In this document: piece by piece, positions 14,631 to 21,142 of the stretch | Layout: each line of letters opens with the position of its first letter | How positions within the stretch are numbered: the first letter of the stretch is position 1 | DNA from: a virus | Strand: one strand, 5' to 3' | IMG/VR virus record: IMGVR_UViG_3300037847_000539 | Coordinates: 1 to 31,613 of that record | Length of the DNA stretch: 31,613 nucleotides | Made by a program: the position numbers and the translations under genes | The notes under the pieces: model-generated | What the model was told of the DNA's origin: nothing | Databases searched by the model: none | The model's input: the letters and a program-made list of their open reading frames with translations, nothing else

Positions 14631-14856
14631 GTACAAAGACATTGAAGCCTTTGATGTTTGTATGGACTTTCAAAGAGATAATTACAACTTGGGTGTAGCC
14701 ATTGCTTACCTCCTACGAGCAGGTAAGAAGGAAGGCAACCCTATGGAACAAGACATCCAAAAGGCTATAGACCATTTAGAAAAAGAATTAGAATACTTGG
14801 CGTATGACGAATACCGTAGAACTTCTGCTGAAATTGCCGAAAACTATAAGTCTTAA
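14485..14856 (+). CDS. DUF3310-family protein (phage nucleotide-kinase-like domain)
   Basis: 123 residues from the first ATG. The DUF3310 motif fills the C-terminal two thirds: YYIGKYKDIEAFDVCMDFQ, then NYNLGVAIAYLLRAGKK, then DIQKAIDHLEKELEYL. This matches the family's (GN)xxKYLxRxxxK...DLxKAxxYL pattern. The domain also occurs in phage T7 gp1.7, a nucleotide kinase, so a role in nucleotide metabolism is possible but unproven. The first ~45 residues are Ser/Thr-rich and lie over another frame. An alternative start is the ATG at 14539. Confidence 0.75.
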   Translation: MKSTKSPYETTFTSTSDSMTIGDYATGEVPPNSPNTTKNKLTPTYYIGKYKDIEAFDVCMDFQRDNYNLGVAIAYLLRAGKKEGNPMEQDIQKAIDHLEKELEYLAYDEYRRTSAEIAENYKS

Positions 14857-15187
14857 TACACTTTATGCAGGTAAACATTGGACATATCGTAAGAAGGTTA
14901 AAGATGCGTACAAGAAAATCGTTGAGGCTGCGTTGGCTGATTATGACCACTATAGGGCAAAGAGTTGCACTATCTATATTCGGTATAATACTCGTGCCGA
15001 TGTGGACAACAATGTTCTTGTTTCAAAATTTGTTGCTGATACTCTCGTTGCTAATGGATGGATTGCAGACGATAGTCCTAAATACTACAACAAACTTACT
15101 ATCGCATTTGACCCATCAGTTGAAAAGAATTATTGCGAGGTTAGGGTTACCCTCGTAGATTGTATGTTAAGCGAATCGGAGGACTGA
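14804..15187 (+). CDS. rusA: RusA-like Holliday-junction resolvase
   Basis: 127 residues. It begins with the family-typical strand and LPKTISLNTLYAGKHWTYRKKVK. The acidic metal-binding cluster is present: RAD66VD68NN, D79 in FVADTL, and D89-D90 in GWIADDSPKYY, equivalent to the catalytic aspartates of E. coli RusA. Such enzymes resolve branched DNA during phage replication and recombination or before packaging. The gene overlaps DUF3310 by 53 bases, and its 3' end contains the terminator stem at 15178. Confidence 0.85.
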   Translation: MTNTVELLLKLPKTISLNTLYAGKHWTYRKKVKDAYKKIVEAALADYDHYRAKSCTIYIRYNTRADVDNNVLVSKFVADTLVANGWIADDSPKYYNKLTIAFDPSVEKNYCEVRVTLVDCMLSESED

Positions 15188-15202
15188 CCCACCTCCTTTT
15201 TT
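15178..15202 (+). terminator. Rho-independent terminator overlapping the end of rusA
   Basis: GGAGG (15178-15182) and CCTCC (15192-15196) flank a 9-base loop and are followed by six Ts. The left arm lies within the last codons of the rusA gene. Confidence 0.75.
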
Positions 15203-15213
15203 ATATCTATATT

Positions 15214-15363
15214 ATGACACCAAGAGATTCTTGTTCTATTTGTGGAACTGAAGATGATGATGATATGACTCACGGAGTCTTCGGTATTATGCCTGTAGCG
15301 TTCTGCACTTGGTGTAGAGAAGGGATTCATTCATATTGTGACTACATTAAGATAGACGAATAA
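15214..15363 (+). CDS. Small zinc-ribbon-like protein
   Basis: 49 residues from the ATG at 15214. An in-frame ATG at 15160 would add a stretch lying over rusA and the terminator, so the later start is preferred. Two Cys pairs, CSICG near the N-terminus and CTWC about 23 residues later, plus a further Cys, fit a treble-clef or ribbon zinc site. An acidic DDDD lies between them. Function unknown. Confidence 0.62.
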   Translation: MTPRDSCSICGTEDDDDMTHGVFGIMPVAFCTWCREGIHSYCDYIKIDE

Positions 15364-15373
15364 ACATTTTAAT

Positions 15374-15381
15374 TAACTTTG
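15374..15381 (+). promoter_or_regulatory. Possible promoter -7 box before the SSB-like gene
   Basis: TAACTTTG matches TAnnTTTG exactly and lies 25 bases upstream of the SSB-like start. No good TTG box is found 17-23 bases upstream, so this is a partial match. A promoter is expected here because the gene is bracketed by terminators at 15178 and 15901. Confidence 0.4.
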
Positions 15382-15405
15382 AACTATTAACTAAATTATA
15401 TAACG

Positions 15406-15882
15406 ATGACAAAAACATCTATTGTTAAGGACATCAAGTCCGCAGGTCAGCCCTACGAAGGGCAGTACGGAACTCTATATGGGTTCTATGTAACATTTGA
15501 GAATGGAGACAACGGGAAGTACAATTCCAAGTCTCAAGACCAAACGAAGTTTGTAGTTGGTCAAGAAGCGACCTACGACTACATCCCACGAGAGTACAAC
15601 GGCAAGACCTACTACACGGTCAAGCCTGTGAATCCTCAGTATGCAAACAACACTCCATCAACAGGAGGTGCAACACACACCTCAAAAGATGAGAGTATTA
15701 TTCGTCAAACTGCACTAAAGGCAGCAGCCGAGTTAGGTGGTACACCTCAACAAGTTATTGCGAATGCACAAACATTTGCTGATTGGGTAATGAAGAAGCA
15801 GTCAGCCCAAGCGACTTCATCTCATCAGCAACACTTTCAAGGTAGAGAAGAACCTGTAGGCAACGATGGGTTGCCGTTCTAA
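15406..15882 (+). CDS. Single-stranded DNA-binding-like protein
   Basis: 158 residues. The first ~80 are beta-rich with OB-fold-like alternation (GTLYGFYVTFENGDNGKYNS; KFVVGQEATYDYIPREYNGKTYYTVKPV). A helical segment (~98-128) and a disordered Gln/His-rich linker follow. The protein ends NDGLPF, the acidic/aromatic type of tip by which SSB proteins recruit partners. Location beside the helicase gene and its terminator-bounded single-gene unit suit an abundant replication protein. The OB fold is inferred from pattern, not search. Confidence 0.72.
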   Translation: MTKTSIVKDIKSAGQPYEGQYGTLYGFYVTFENGDNGKYNSKSQDQTKFVVGQEATYDYIPREYNGKTYYTVKPVNPQYANNTPSTGGATHTSKDESIIRQTALKAAAELGGTPQQVIANAQTFADWVMKKQSAQATSSHQQHFQGREEPVGNDGLPF

Positions 15883-15900
15883 AGAAAGTATCTATATTAG

Positions 15901-15926
15901 GGGGGCGCATTTGCGCTCCCTTTTTT
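15901..15926 (+). terminator. Rho-independent terminator after the SSB-like gene
   Basis: GGGGGCGC (15901-15908) pairs with GCGCTCCC (15913-15920), with one G-T wobble, around loop ATTT, then six Ts. Confidence 0.9.
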
Positions 15927-15943
15927 AACACCTAAAACACTCT

Positions 15944-16864
15944 ATGGCTAAAATATCATACGCTTCAGTCTTTGACAAACTTGACCAAGTTAGAATGGGT
16001 AAGGTTAAGGAGGGATTGAAGTTTGGGCAATGGAATCTTGATGCTCATTTAAGATTTAAAAGAGGCAACTTTAACATCGTTCTGGGACACGCCAATGTCG
16101 GTAAAACCTCAGTAGTGCTTTACTTAATGTTGTTGCAATCAATCGTTAACGACATAAAGTGGTTGGTCTTTAGTTCCGAAAACACACCTGTATCACTTAT
16201 AAAAAAACTAACCGAGTTTTTCTTAGGTAAGCCTATCAATAAGATAGAAGAGGATGAGTTCTATATGGCTCAAGACCTTGTGCTACGCTACTTCATTATT
16301 ATTGACACCGATAAGAAGATGTACACCTACAAGGACTTACTTGAGGAGGCTACTGACATCTATCACGAAGAAGGGTTTGATGGATTCTTTATTGACCCAT
16401 ACAACTCGTTGGTGAAGGACAAGGAGATGTTTAAAACACTTGGCGGTCACGAGTACGATTATGAGGTGGCTACTCACTTTCGTAATTGGGCAAAGCAACA
16501 CGATGTAAGTATATGGTTGGCTGCTCACGCAGTCACTCAAGCATTGCGTATGAAATATGCACAAGGACACGAGTATGCAGGTCACCCTATGCCTCCAAGT
16601 GGAGCAGATATTGAAGGAGGTGGTAAGTGGCAAAATCGTGTTGATGATATGGTTGTATGCCACCGTTTGATTTCACATCCTACGGAATGGATGTACACTC
16701 AAATTCATATTCGCAAGATTAAAGAAGTTGAAACAGGAGGTAGACCTACTCCTTTGGATGAACCTATAAGATTTCGTAGCCTACCTAACAATGTAGGATT
16801 TGAAATACACGGAGAGAATCTTATATCTATGAAAGAAAAGAAACAGGGTGACTTACCTTTTTAG
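15944..16864 (+). CDS. RecA-fold replicative ATPase (DnaB/RepA-like helicase)
   Basis: 306 residues. Walker A GHANVGKT is at 48-55. A KWLVFSSENTP strand with a catalytic Glu follows at ~75-85, and Walker B FDGFFIDPYNSL at ~145-155. HDVSIWLAAH (~185-195) looks like the sensor strand, and a basic RVDDMVVCHR plus IRKIKEVETGGRP lie near the end. This is the layout of hexameric RecA-type helicases of the DnaB C-terminal/RepA class, without a primase domain or a separate DnaB N-terminal domain. It ends KKQGDLPF, almost the same tip as the SSB-like protein upstream. Confidence 0.8.
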   Translation: MAKISYASVFDKLDQVRMGKVKEGLKFGQWNLDAHLRFKRGNFNIVLGHANVGKTSVVLYLMLLQSIVNDIKWLVFSSENTPVSLIKKLTEFFLGKPINKIEEDEFYMAQDLVLRYFIIIDTDKKMYTYKDLLEEATDIYHEEGFDGFFIDPYNSLVKDKEMFKTLGGHEYDYEVATHFRNWAKQHDVSIWLAAHAVTQALRMKYAQGHEYAGHPMPPSGADIEGGGKWQNRVDDMVVCHRLISHPTEWMYTQIHIRKIKEVETGGRPTPLDEPIRFRSLPNNVGFEIHGENLISMKEKKQGDLPF

Positions 16865-16876
16865 TATATTGAGCGA

Positions 16877-17206
16877 ATGAAAGAAGAAGACTACGGATGG
16901 GTTAGAGGAGGAAGTAAGAGCATTGCGCTTCTCTGGTTACGGCAAAAGAACCAAGACCTAATGAATATCGCTAATTCACTAAAGCCACAAGACACGAATG
17001 ATGAATATGAAATGGACATCTTCATAGACCTACTCGGTATCTATAGTGCTATGACTACGGCTATAGAGATGGTAGAAGATGTACAACAAATGGTATGGGA
17101 GGCGGAAGCCAAGAACGCTGACTTAAAACTTACCATCCAAAAACTTGCTAAAAAGATAGCGACCTACGAACAAAGATTTGATAACTTAAATGAACACCTA
17201 AAATGA
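16877..17206 (+). CDS. Helical hypothetical protein in the replication block
   Basis: 109 residues, helical throughout: SIALLWLRQKNQDLMNIANSL, then DIFIDLLGIYSAMTTAIEMVEDVQQMVWEAEAKN and a C-terminal coiled coil (LTIQKLAKKIATYEQRFDNLNEHLK). It overlaps the DnaA-like gene by four bases (ATGA). Its place between helicase and a DnaA domain IV-like protein makes a helicase-loader or initiator-partner role conceivable, but no motif shows it. Confidence 0.75.
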   Translation: MKEEDYGWVRGGSKSIALLWLRQKNQDLMNIANSLKPQDTNDEYEMDIFIDLLGIYSAMTTAIEMVEDVQQMVWEAEAKNADLKLTIQKLAKKIATYEQRFDNLNEHLK

Positions 17207-17637
17207 AACCAACTGAAATACTACTACAGGAAGAGTACAACCATTATGTGTACCAAAATGGTATCCGTTCAAATAGAGAACACAACAATGTAATGGCAAG
17301 ATTTGCTTTTATGGTTGCGGCACGAGAATTGTTTAGTACACTTGAGATTGCACGAGTGACTCGCAAGAACCACGCAACAGTCATCCACGCTACTAAAGGT
17401 CACGACCAGAACTTACGATACGATAGAGCATACCCACGATACTATCAAGAATGCTTGGATATTATGAATCGCTTAGCAGATGGCAATGAAACGGTTGAGG
17501 TATGCCTTGCAAAAGAGAATGCTATGCTGATAGAGCGTGTTAATAACTTACGACAGGAACTCTTAGAAACTCGTGAAAAGTTGTATATTAAACAAGACGA
17601 AATAAACCGCTTAAAAGAAGATGAACTTTGCACTTGA
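17203..17637 (+). CDS. DnaA domain IV-like DNA-binding protein with C-terminal coiled coil
   Basis: 144 residues. Residues ~28-70 match the DNA-binding domain IV of DnaA: helix MARFAFMVAARELFSTLEIARVT, then RKNHATVIHATKGHDQN, corresponding to the DnaA signature (R-D/N-H-x-T-V-I/L-H-A). There is no AAA+ ATPase domain. Residues ~100-144 form a charged coiled coil. It may bind DnaA boxes or a phage origin, either starting phage replication or competing with host DnaA. No DnaA-box cluster was obvious by eye. Confidence 0.72.
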   Translation: MKPTEILLQEEYNHYVYQNGIRSNREHNNVMARFAFMVAARELFSTLEIARVTRKNHATVIHATKGHDQNLRYDRAYPRYYQECLDIMNRLADGNETVEVCLAKENAMLIERVNNLRQELLETREKLYIKQDEINRLKEDELCT

Positions 17638-17782
17638 AATAGCCCCCCTCGCAGGGTTTCTGGTAGGCGTTAACTATTGGAACTCTAATATGGATGAAGA
17701 TTACGAGAATCCCAAGTACCACTCCTTGCAGTTGTGCTTCGGGATTTTTGCGTTAGTAATGACTTGGGCAACTGAAGAATGA
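17621..17782 (+). CDS. Small two-span membrane protein
   Basis: 53 residues. It has hydrophobic segments at ~3-18 (FALEIAPLAGFLVGVN) and ~37-50 (LQLCFGIFALVMTWA) joined by an acidic loop (MDEDYENPK). It starts 17 bases inside the previous gene and its stop overlaps the sigma gene start (ATGA). Role unknown; candidates include superinfection exclusion or membrane anchoring of replication. Confidence 0.6.
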   Translation: MNFALEIAPLAGFLVGVNYWNSNMDEDYENPKYHSLQLCFGIFALVMTWATEE

Positions 17783-18312
17783 CTGTACTTGACCTCTTGG
17801 CGGAACACCATAAGGAATGGATAAAGATGGCTCACAAGTTTGGGGCAGGTGACTATGCTGAAGATATTGTGCAAGAGATGTACATTCGTCTACACAAGTA
17901 CATAGAAACTCCACAACGCATTATGTACAAGAACCAACCTAACAAATTATTTATATGGGTAACGCTTCGCAATATGGTTCGCACTTTCCAGAACAAGAAA
18001 GACCTTTTGATTTATAGTGGTGATATGGTTGAATATGACCAAGCGGAGCAAGAGTACGATATGATACAAGCGCAGGGCTTTGAGAGAATCATAGACAAGG
18101 TATGGCATATTATGGAAGACCAACATTGGTACGACCATAAGATGTTTGAGATATATCACACTACCGATATGTCTATGCGAGATATAGAAAAGGAAACAGG
18201 CATTAGCCTATTCTCCATATTTGATACACTAAGAAAATCTAAAGAGTATGTCCGAGAACAAATCCAAGAAGACTACGAAGACCTCCAAAACGGTGAAGCC
18301 GAGCGCATCTAA
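17779..18312 (+). CDS. Phage-encoded ECF-like sigma factor
   Basis: 177 residues. Sigma-70 region 2 is seen at ~5-75: helix LLAEHHKEWIKMAHKF, then AEDIVQEMYIRLHKY (27-41), the hallmark region 2.2 pattern, and FIWVTLRNMVRTFQNKK (58-74), corresponding to the -10 recognition part. Region 4 is at ~125-163 with a helix-turn-helix (MSMRDIEKETGISLFSIFDTLRKSKEYV). It should bind host core RNA polymerase and direct it to phage promoters, probably for late genes. It has ATGA overlap upstream and a 65-base overlap with the next gene. Confidence 0.78.
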   Translation: MTVLDLLAEHHKEWIKMAHKFGAGDYAEDIVQEMYIRLHKYIETPQRIMYKNQPNKLFIWVTLRNMVRTFQNKKDLLIYSGDMVEYDQAEQEYDMIQAQGFERIIDKVWHIMEDQHWYDHKMFEIYHTTDMSMRDIEKETGISLFSIFDTLRKSKEYVREQIQEDYEDLQNGEAERI

Positions 18313-18676
18313 AGGTTTAGGAGATGACATTGAAAGAATTACAAAGGCTACAGGCATCAAGAAGATTGTAGACACCTTTGCGGAACTCACAGGCATTGAT
18401 TGTGGGTGTGATGCTCGTAAGGAGAAGTTGAACAAACTATTCCCACGAAGAACACAACCACTATGTCTTGAGGAAAAAGAATACAATACCCTCAAGGAGT
18501 TCTTTACAGGATTCAACGGCAGAGAGGTTAAGGAGATGTATCAAGAGCCATTAAGCCGCATACATTCAAGAGTGTTCCAACACAAGTATTATATCCCTTG
18601 CTCTTGTAATCCGAGAGAATGGTCACAACATATTGCAGACCTCAAGAAAATATATGGAGAGTATGAGGGAAGTTGA
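18248..18676 (+). CDS. Cys-containing hypothetical protein following the sigma factor
   Basis: 142 residues. A Lys/Thr/Ser-rich disordered N-terminus overlaps the sigma gene's last 65 bases in another frame. A conserved-looking core follows: IERITKATGIKKIVD and then GIDCGCDARKEKLNKLFPRR. The second half contains EEKEYNTLKEFF and IPCSCNPREWSQHIADL. The CGC and CSC pairs could form one zinc site. I recall similar proteins in flavobacterial phages but no function. Tight coupling to the sigma factor raises the idea of an anti-sigma or co-activator. Confidence 0.72.
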   Translation: MSENKSKKTTKTSKTVKPSASKGLGDDIERITKATGIKKIVDTFAELTGIDCGCDARKEKLNKLFPRRTQPLCLEEKEYNTLKEFFTGFNGREVKEMYQEPLSRIHSRVFQHKYYIPCSCNPREWSQHIADLKKIYGEYEGS

Positions 18677-19058
18677 TTTATTCAACATACTCAAGATTTG
18701 TTTTATGACTGACCTTGAGAAGAGCGATGACCAATACTCACGCTTTGATTGTTTCTCTGCCAAATGGAAGATGGACATAGAACTCAAGTGCCGTAGAACA
18801 CATTATGATGAGTTGTTGATTGAGAAGGATAAGTACGATGCTTTAATCGCCAGAGCCGAGAAATTCGGCACACGACCTTTTTACATCAACTCTACTCCTC
18901 AAGGTATCTATGCCTTTAACTTGGAAGAACTCAAGGATATTAAATGGGAAATGAAGGGGGGCTTACCCAAGACTACTGACTTCTCCGACAACAGGAGGGT
19001 GGTAAAAGAGGTGGGATTCCTGCCAATACATTCAGCAATAAAATTAAATGAAGAATAG
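18663..19058 (+). CDS. PD-(D/E)XK nuclease-like protein
   Basis: 131 residues from the ATG at 18663, which overlaps the previous stop by 14 bases. An in-frame ATG at 18633 would add ten residues. The motif D38-I-E40-L-K42 with a preceding acidic SRFD, followed by helix DELLIEKDKYDALIARAEKFG and a strand FYINSTPQGIYAFNL, is the core pattern of PD-(D/E)XK endonucleases. It may be a Holliday-junction or structure-specific nuclease. Specific family not recognised. Confidence 0.65.
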   Translation: MREVDLFNILKICFMTDLEKSDDQYSRFDCFSAKWKMDIELKCRRTHYDELLIEKDKYDALIARAEKFGTRPFYINSTPQGIYAFNLEELKDIKWEMKGGLPKTTDFSDNRRVVKEVGFLPIHSAIKLNEE

Positions 19059-19102
19059 TTGTGTGTTAACAATTTTGTGTATATTAGCAAAAATCAAAAC
19101 AC
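19059..19102 (+). promoter_or_regulatory. Bacteroidetes-type promoter with ATCAAAACA leader box (copy 2)
   Basis: TTG (19059-19061), 18 bases, TATATTAG (19080-19087), then ATCAAAACAC (19093-19102). GTTAACAATTTTGT lies between the boxes and aligns with the promoters at 14241 and 24811. It drives the gene at 19110. The spacer includes the palindrome GTTAAC. Confidence 0.72.
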
Positions 19103-19109
19103 AATTATT

Positions 19110-19370
19110 ATGAAAAAATTAGGTTCAAAATCGGATTGGCGTACTGCAACCGATGAAGAAAAAGAGGCTCTTAAATTTAAATTTAGCCTTATATTAAACA
19201 GTACAAAAGCTCACAAGGCAATTAAGGGTGTTGGTGATTTAGAAGGAATGTCAAAACATCAACAAGAAAAAATGGCTCGTCAAATTGAGGATGCTATATT
19301 AGATGTGTTCTTGGAGAATATGGATGAAGAGATTAAAATGTCGGAATGGGTTAATACATTAAGCATATAA
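19110..19370 (+). CDS. AT-rich hypothetical protein under its own promoter
   Basis: 86 residues from ATG 19110. An upstream in-frame ATG at 19059 falls inside the promoter and is rejected. Helical: WRTATDEEKEALKFKFSLIL, then MSKHQQEKMARQIEDAILDVFLENMDEEI. Codons are more AT-rich than in the surrounding genes. It has its own promoter and a non-coding gap after it, so it looks like an independently acquired accessory gene. I see no DNA-binding or enzyme motif. Confidence 0.72.
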   Translation: MKKLGSKSDWRTATDEEKEALKFKFSLILNSTKAHKAIKGVGDLEGMSKHQQEKMARQIEDAILDVFLENMDEEIKMSEWVNTLSI

Positions 19371-19476
19371 ATCTTTTGATTTTTAGTCATTGTATGCGGT
19401 TTAGTAGCCGTAGGAAGGTGGGAGGGGATGACTTAAAAAACTTATATAAAATAATAATCACTAAAACATCTATATT
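19371..19476. other. Intergenic region, 106 bases
   Basis: This is one of few real gaps in the early block. It has an AT-rich start, a GC-richer middle (19396-19429, with AGGAAGGTGGGAGGGG) and an AT-rich end. A frame from ATG 19395 (begins MRFSSRRKVGGDDLKN) runs 54 codons into the next gene in another frame but lacks support. No clear terminator or promoter was found. The purine-rich middle is unlike other spacers and could be part of an RNA structure. Confidence 0.4.
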
Positions 19477-19611
19477 ATGTCTAAAAAGACTTACACCCTC
19501 AAAGAGAACCTCATATACGGAGGTACTGCTTACCTTCTGGTAGCAATCGGAATTACTGCTATGATAGCATTGTACGAGTTAATTGAAAACCTTTTTAACC
19601 TACCTGTATAA
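19477..19611 (+). CDS. Small single-span membrane protein
   Basis: 44 residues. A basic N-terminus (MSKKTYTLKEN) is followed by one long hydrophobic segment (YGGTAYLLVAIGITAMIALYELI) and a short tail. The stop shares a base with the next start (TAATG). Role unknown; early membrane proteins of this kind can act in superinfection exclusion. Confidence 0.65.
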   Translation: MSKKTYTLKENLIYGGTAYLLVAIGITAMIALYELIENLFNLPV

Positions 19612-19793
19612 TGGACTACTTAGATTGGGAATTAGCAGTTTATCAAGACTACGAAGGTCGCACTTGCGACATTTGCGGTGAGTATAATGATGACGATTGG
19701 CGATGCGAATGTTGTCACGATTGTAATAAGAGTTATTGCGAATGTGAGGATGAAGAGCAACTAACCACACGACAAATAAATTACCAAAGATGA
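19611..19793 (+). CDS. Small acidic Cys-rich (zinc-finger-like) protein
   Basis: 60 residues with eight cysteines and one histidine in the centre: CDICG, then CECCHDC, then CEC, within a strongly acidic background. The spacing would allow two zinc sites. It overlaps the next gene by four bases (ATGA). Function unknown. The acidic charge argues against direct DNA binding. Confidence 0.68.
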   Translation: MDYLDWELAVYQDYEGRTCDICGEYNDDDWRCECCHDCNKSYCECEDEEQLTTRQINYQR

Positions 19794-20035
19794 TGACTCA
19801 TACTGAAGCGATACTACAGGCACAAATCGTATTTGAACAACCTCTATCGGACAAAGAGACGATAGACAAACTCCTTGAGATTGATGCTAAGATGTATCAA
19901 AATTCAGGGATTGATACAAGCAAGGCGGAGATGGACTCTATCAAAAGAGCCTCCGCCTTTATTTATAGATTAATAAAAGGAATTGACCGAGAGAAAGGTC
20001 AACGCTTTATTCAAGCAATGGGATTAACCCGATAA
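19790..20035 (+). CDS. Helical hypothetical protein
   Basis: 81 residues, helical: EAILQAQIVFEQPLSDKETIDKLLEIDAKMYQ, then KAEMDSIKRASAFIYRLIKGIDREKGQRFIQAMGL. It is placed directly before the RecE-like exonuclease gene with an 11-base gap. Family not recognised. Confidence 0.72.
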   Translation: MMTHTEAILQAQIVFEQPLSDKETIDKLLEIDAKMYQNSGIDTSKAEMDSIKRASAFIYRLIKGIDREKGQRFIQAMGLTR

Positions 20036-20046
20036 TAAACATACCT

Positions 20047-20856
20047 ATGTCAAAGACTATTACAATGCTCAATGGTGAGCAGCACGACCAAGATTGGTTG
20101 GTGCAACAAGCAGCAGAAGATGACTTCTACTACGGCTACTTAGGTAAGGTAGCCTTCAGCAGTTCTAACATCAAAAAGATTTTGGATTCACCTCGCACCT
20201 ACTACAACCTTATGCAGTATGGTGACGAGACCAATAGCCAAGCACTACGAGATGGTCGCTTGATTCATATGATGGTGTTAGAGCCTCATAAAATCAACGA
20301 ACTCGTTTTTGCGGATGTATCTACTAAGACCACCAAGAAGTGGAAAGAGATGAGCGCACAACACCCATCCCACATCTTATATACTAAGAAGGAGAAGAAC
20401 AATGCAGAGCGACTTACTGAAGCCCTGCTAAAGAATCAACAAGCAGTTGAGTTACTAAGAGACTCTACCTTTGAGGTTGGCGCAGTAGATAATCTACACG
20501 GCTACCCCTTTAGAGCAAAGGCAGACATCATAAAGAACAACGGAACTATTGTAGACCTAAAGACTACAAGTGACCTACGCAACTTTGTGTATTCTGCAAG
20601 ACACAAATACTCCTACGATGTACAAGTGTATATCTACTGCCAACTATTCAATGTAGATTACACTCAGTTCAAGTTCCTTGTTATTGACAAGCAGTCTTGT
20701 GATGTGGGTGTGTACACGGTGAGTGAGGATTTCTTTAACAAGGGAGAAGAGAAGGTGCTATATGCTTTGCAGCAGTACCACGACTTCTTTGAGAATCGTC
20801 CTCTGGAAGAGATACAAGAGATGGTCAACAACTACACAATACAGGGAGAGTTATGA
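20047..20856 (+). CDS. RecE/Exo VIII-like PD-(D/E)XK exonuclease
   Basis: 269 residues. The N-terminal ILDSPRTYYNLMQYG and ALRDGRLIHMMVLEPHK (~35-80) match the phage exonuclease group related to E. coli RecE (DUF3799/PDDEXK_1). The catalytic core is RAKAD160 ... IVD170LK172, followed by YSYDVQVYIYCQLF with the conserved Gln. Such enzymes resect double-stranded DNA for single-strand annealing. No typical RecT/Beta annealase is recognisable in the window, so a partner must be the SSB-like protein, an unrecognised small gene or a host protein. Confidence 0.78.
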   Translation: MSKTITMLNGEQHDQDWLVQQAAEDDFYYGYLGKVAFSSSNIKKILDSPRTYYNLMQYGDETNSQALRDGRLIHMMVLEPHKINELVFADVSTKTTKKWKEMSAQHPSHILYTKKEKNNAERLTEALLKNQQAVELLRDSTFEVGAVDNLHGYPFRAKADIIKNNGTIVDLKTTSDLRNFVYSARHKYSYDVQVYIYCQLFNVDYTQFKFLVIDKQSCDVGVYTVSEDFFNKGEEKVLYALQQYHDFFENRPLEEIQEMVNNYTIQGEL

Positions 20857-21002
20857 ATTACAAGGTAAAAGCAAAGACAAAAGAGTTTCTATTTGATACG
20901 ATAGAAGCGGCAAGAAGTTGCCGAGATAGACTATTAGATATGGGCTACCAAGAGATAGCCATTATTGTGCAGCAGGAAGACATAAACCCTTATAACAAAT
21001 AA
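20853..21002 (+). CDS. Small hypothetical protein after the exonuclease
   Basis: 49 residues, overlapping the exonuclease stop (ATGA). A small alpha/beta unit (YKVKAKTKEFLFDTIEAARSCRDRLLDMGYQEIAIIVQQED). Unknown function. Confidence 0.65.
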   Translation: MNYKVKAKTKEFLFDTIEAARSCRDRLLDMGYQEIAIIVQQEDINPYNK

Positions 21003-21004
21003 TT

Positions 21005-21139
21005 ATGCCAAGAAAGCAGATAGTAATATGGGTAGAGAAGCCCAAACGAAGAAGACCTAATGTTCACGCAAAGACTAAGAACTCTAAACTCAAGTCTTCA
21101 AAGAACTATAGAAAGAAGTATAAAGGACAAGGAAGATAA
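21005..21139 (+). CDS. Small highly basic protein (VHAKTKNSKLKSSKNY type)
   Basis: 44 residues. After a short strand (QIVIWVEKPK) it is almost entirely Lys/Arg/Ser/Asn, ending YRKKYKGQGR. I recall very similar short basic proteins in many Bacteroidetes phages. The charge suggests nucleic-acid binding, but no role is established to my knowledge. Confidence 0.7.
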   Translation: MPRKQIVIWVEKPKRRRPNVHAKTKNSKLKSSKNYRKKYKGQGR

Positions 21140-21142
21140 CCT

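Noticed and set aside
14865-15158. 97-codon plus-strand frame inside rusA
   Set aside because: Shadow of the RusA-like frame, which has all expected catalytic aspartates.
15160-15213. Upstream start for the zinc-ribbon protein at 15214
   Set aside because: The extra codons lie over the rusA end and its terminator hairpin. The ATG at 15214 gives a compact Cys-pair protein.
19059-19109. Upstream start (MCVNNFVYISKN) for the gene at 19110
   Set aside because: It would place coding sequence across the conserved promoter and leader box shared with two other sites.
19395-19559. 54-codon frame starting MRFSSRRKVGGDD in the 19371 gap
   Set aside because: Its second half overlaps the small membrane protein gene in another frame and looks like its shadow. 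Noted only as part of the intergenic entry.
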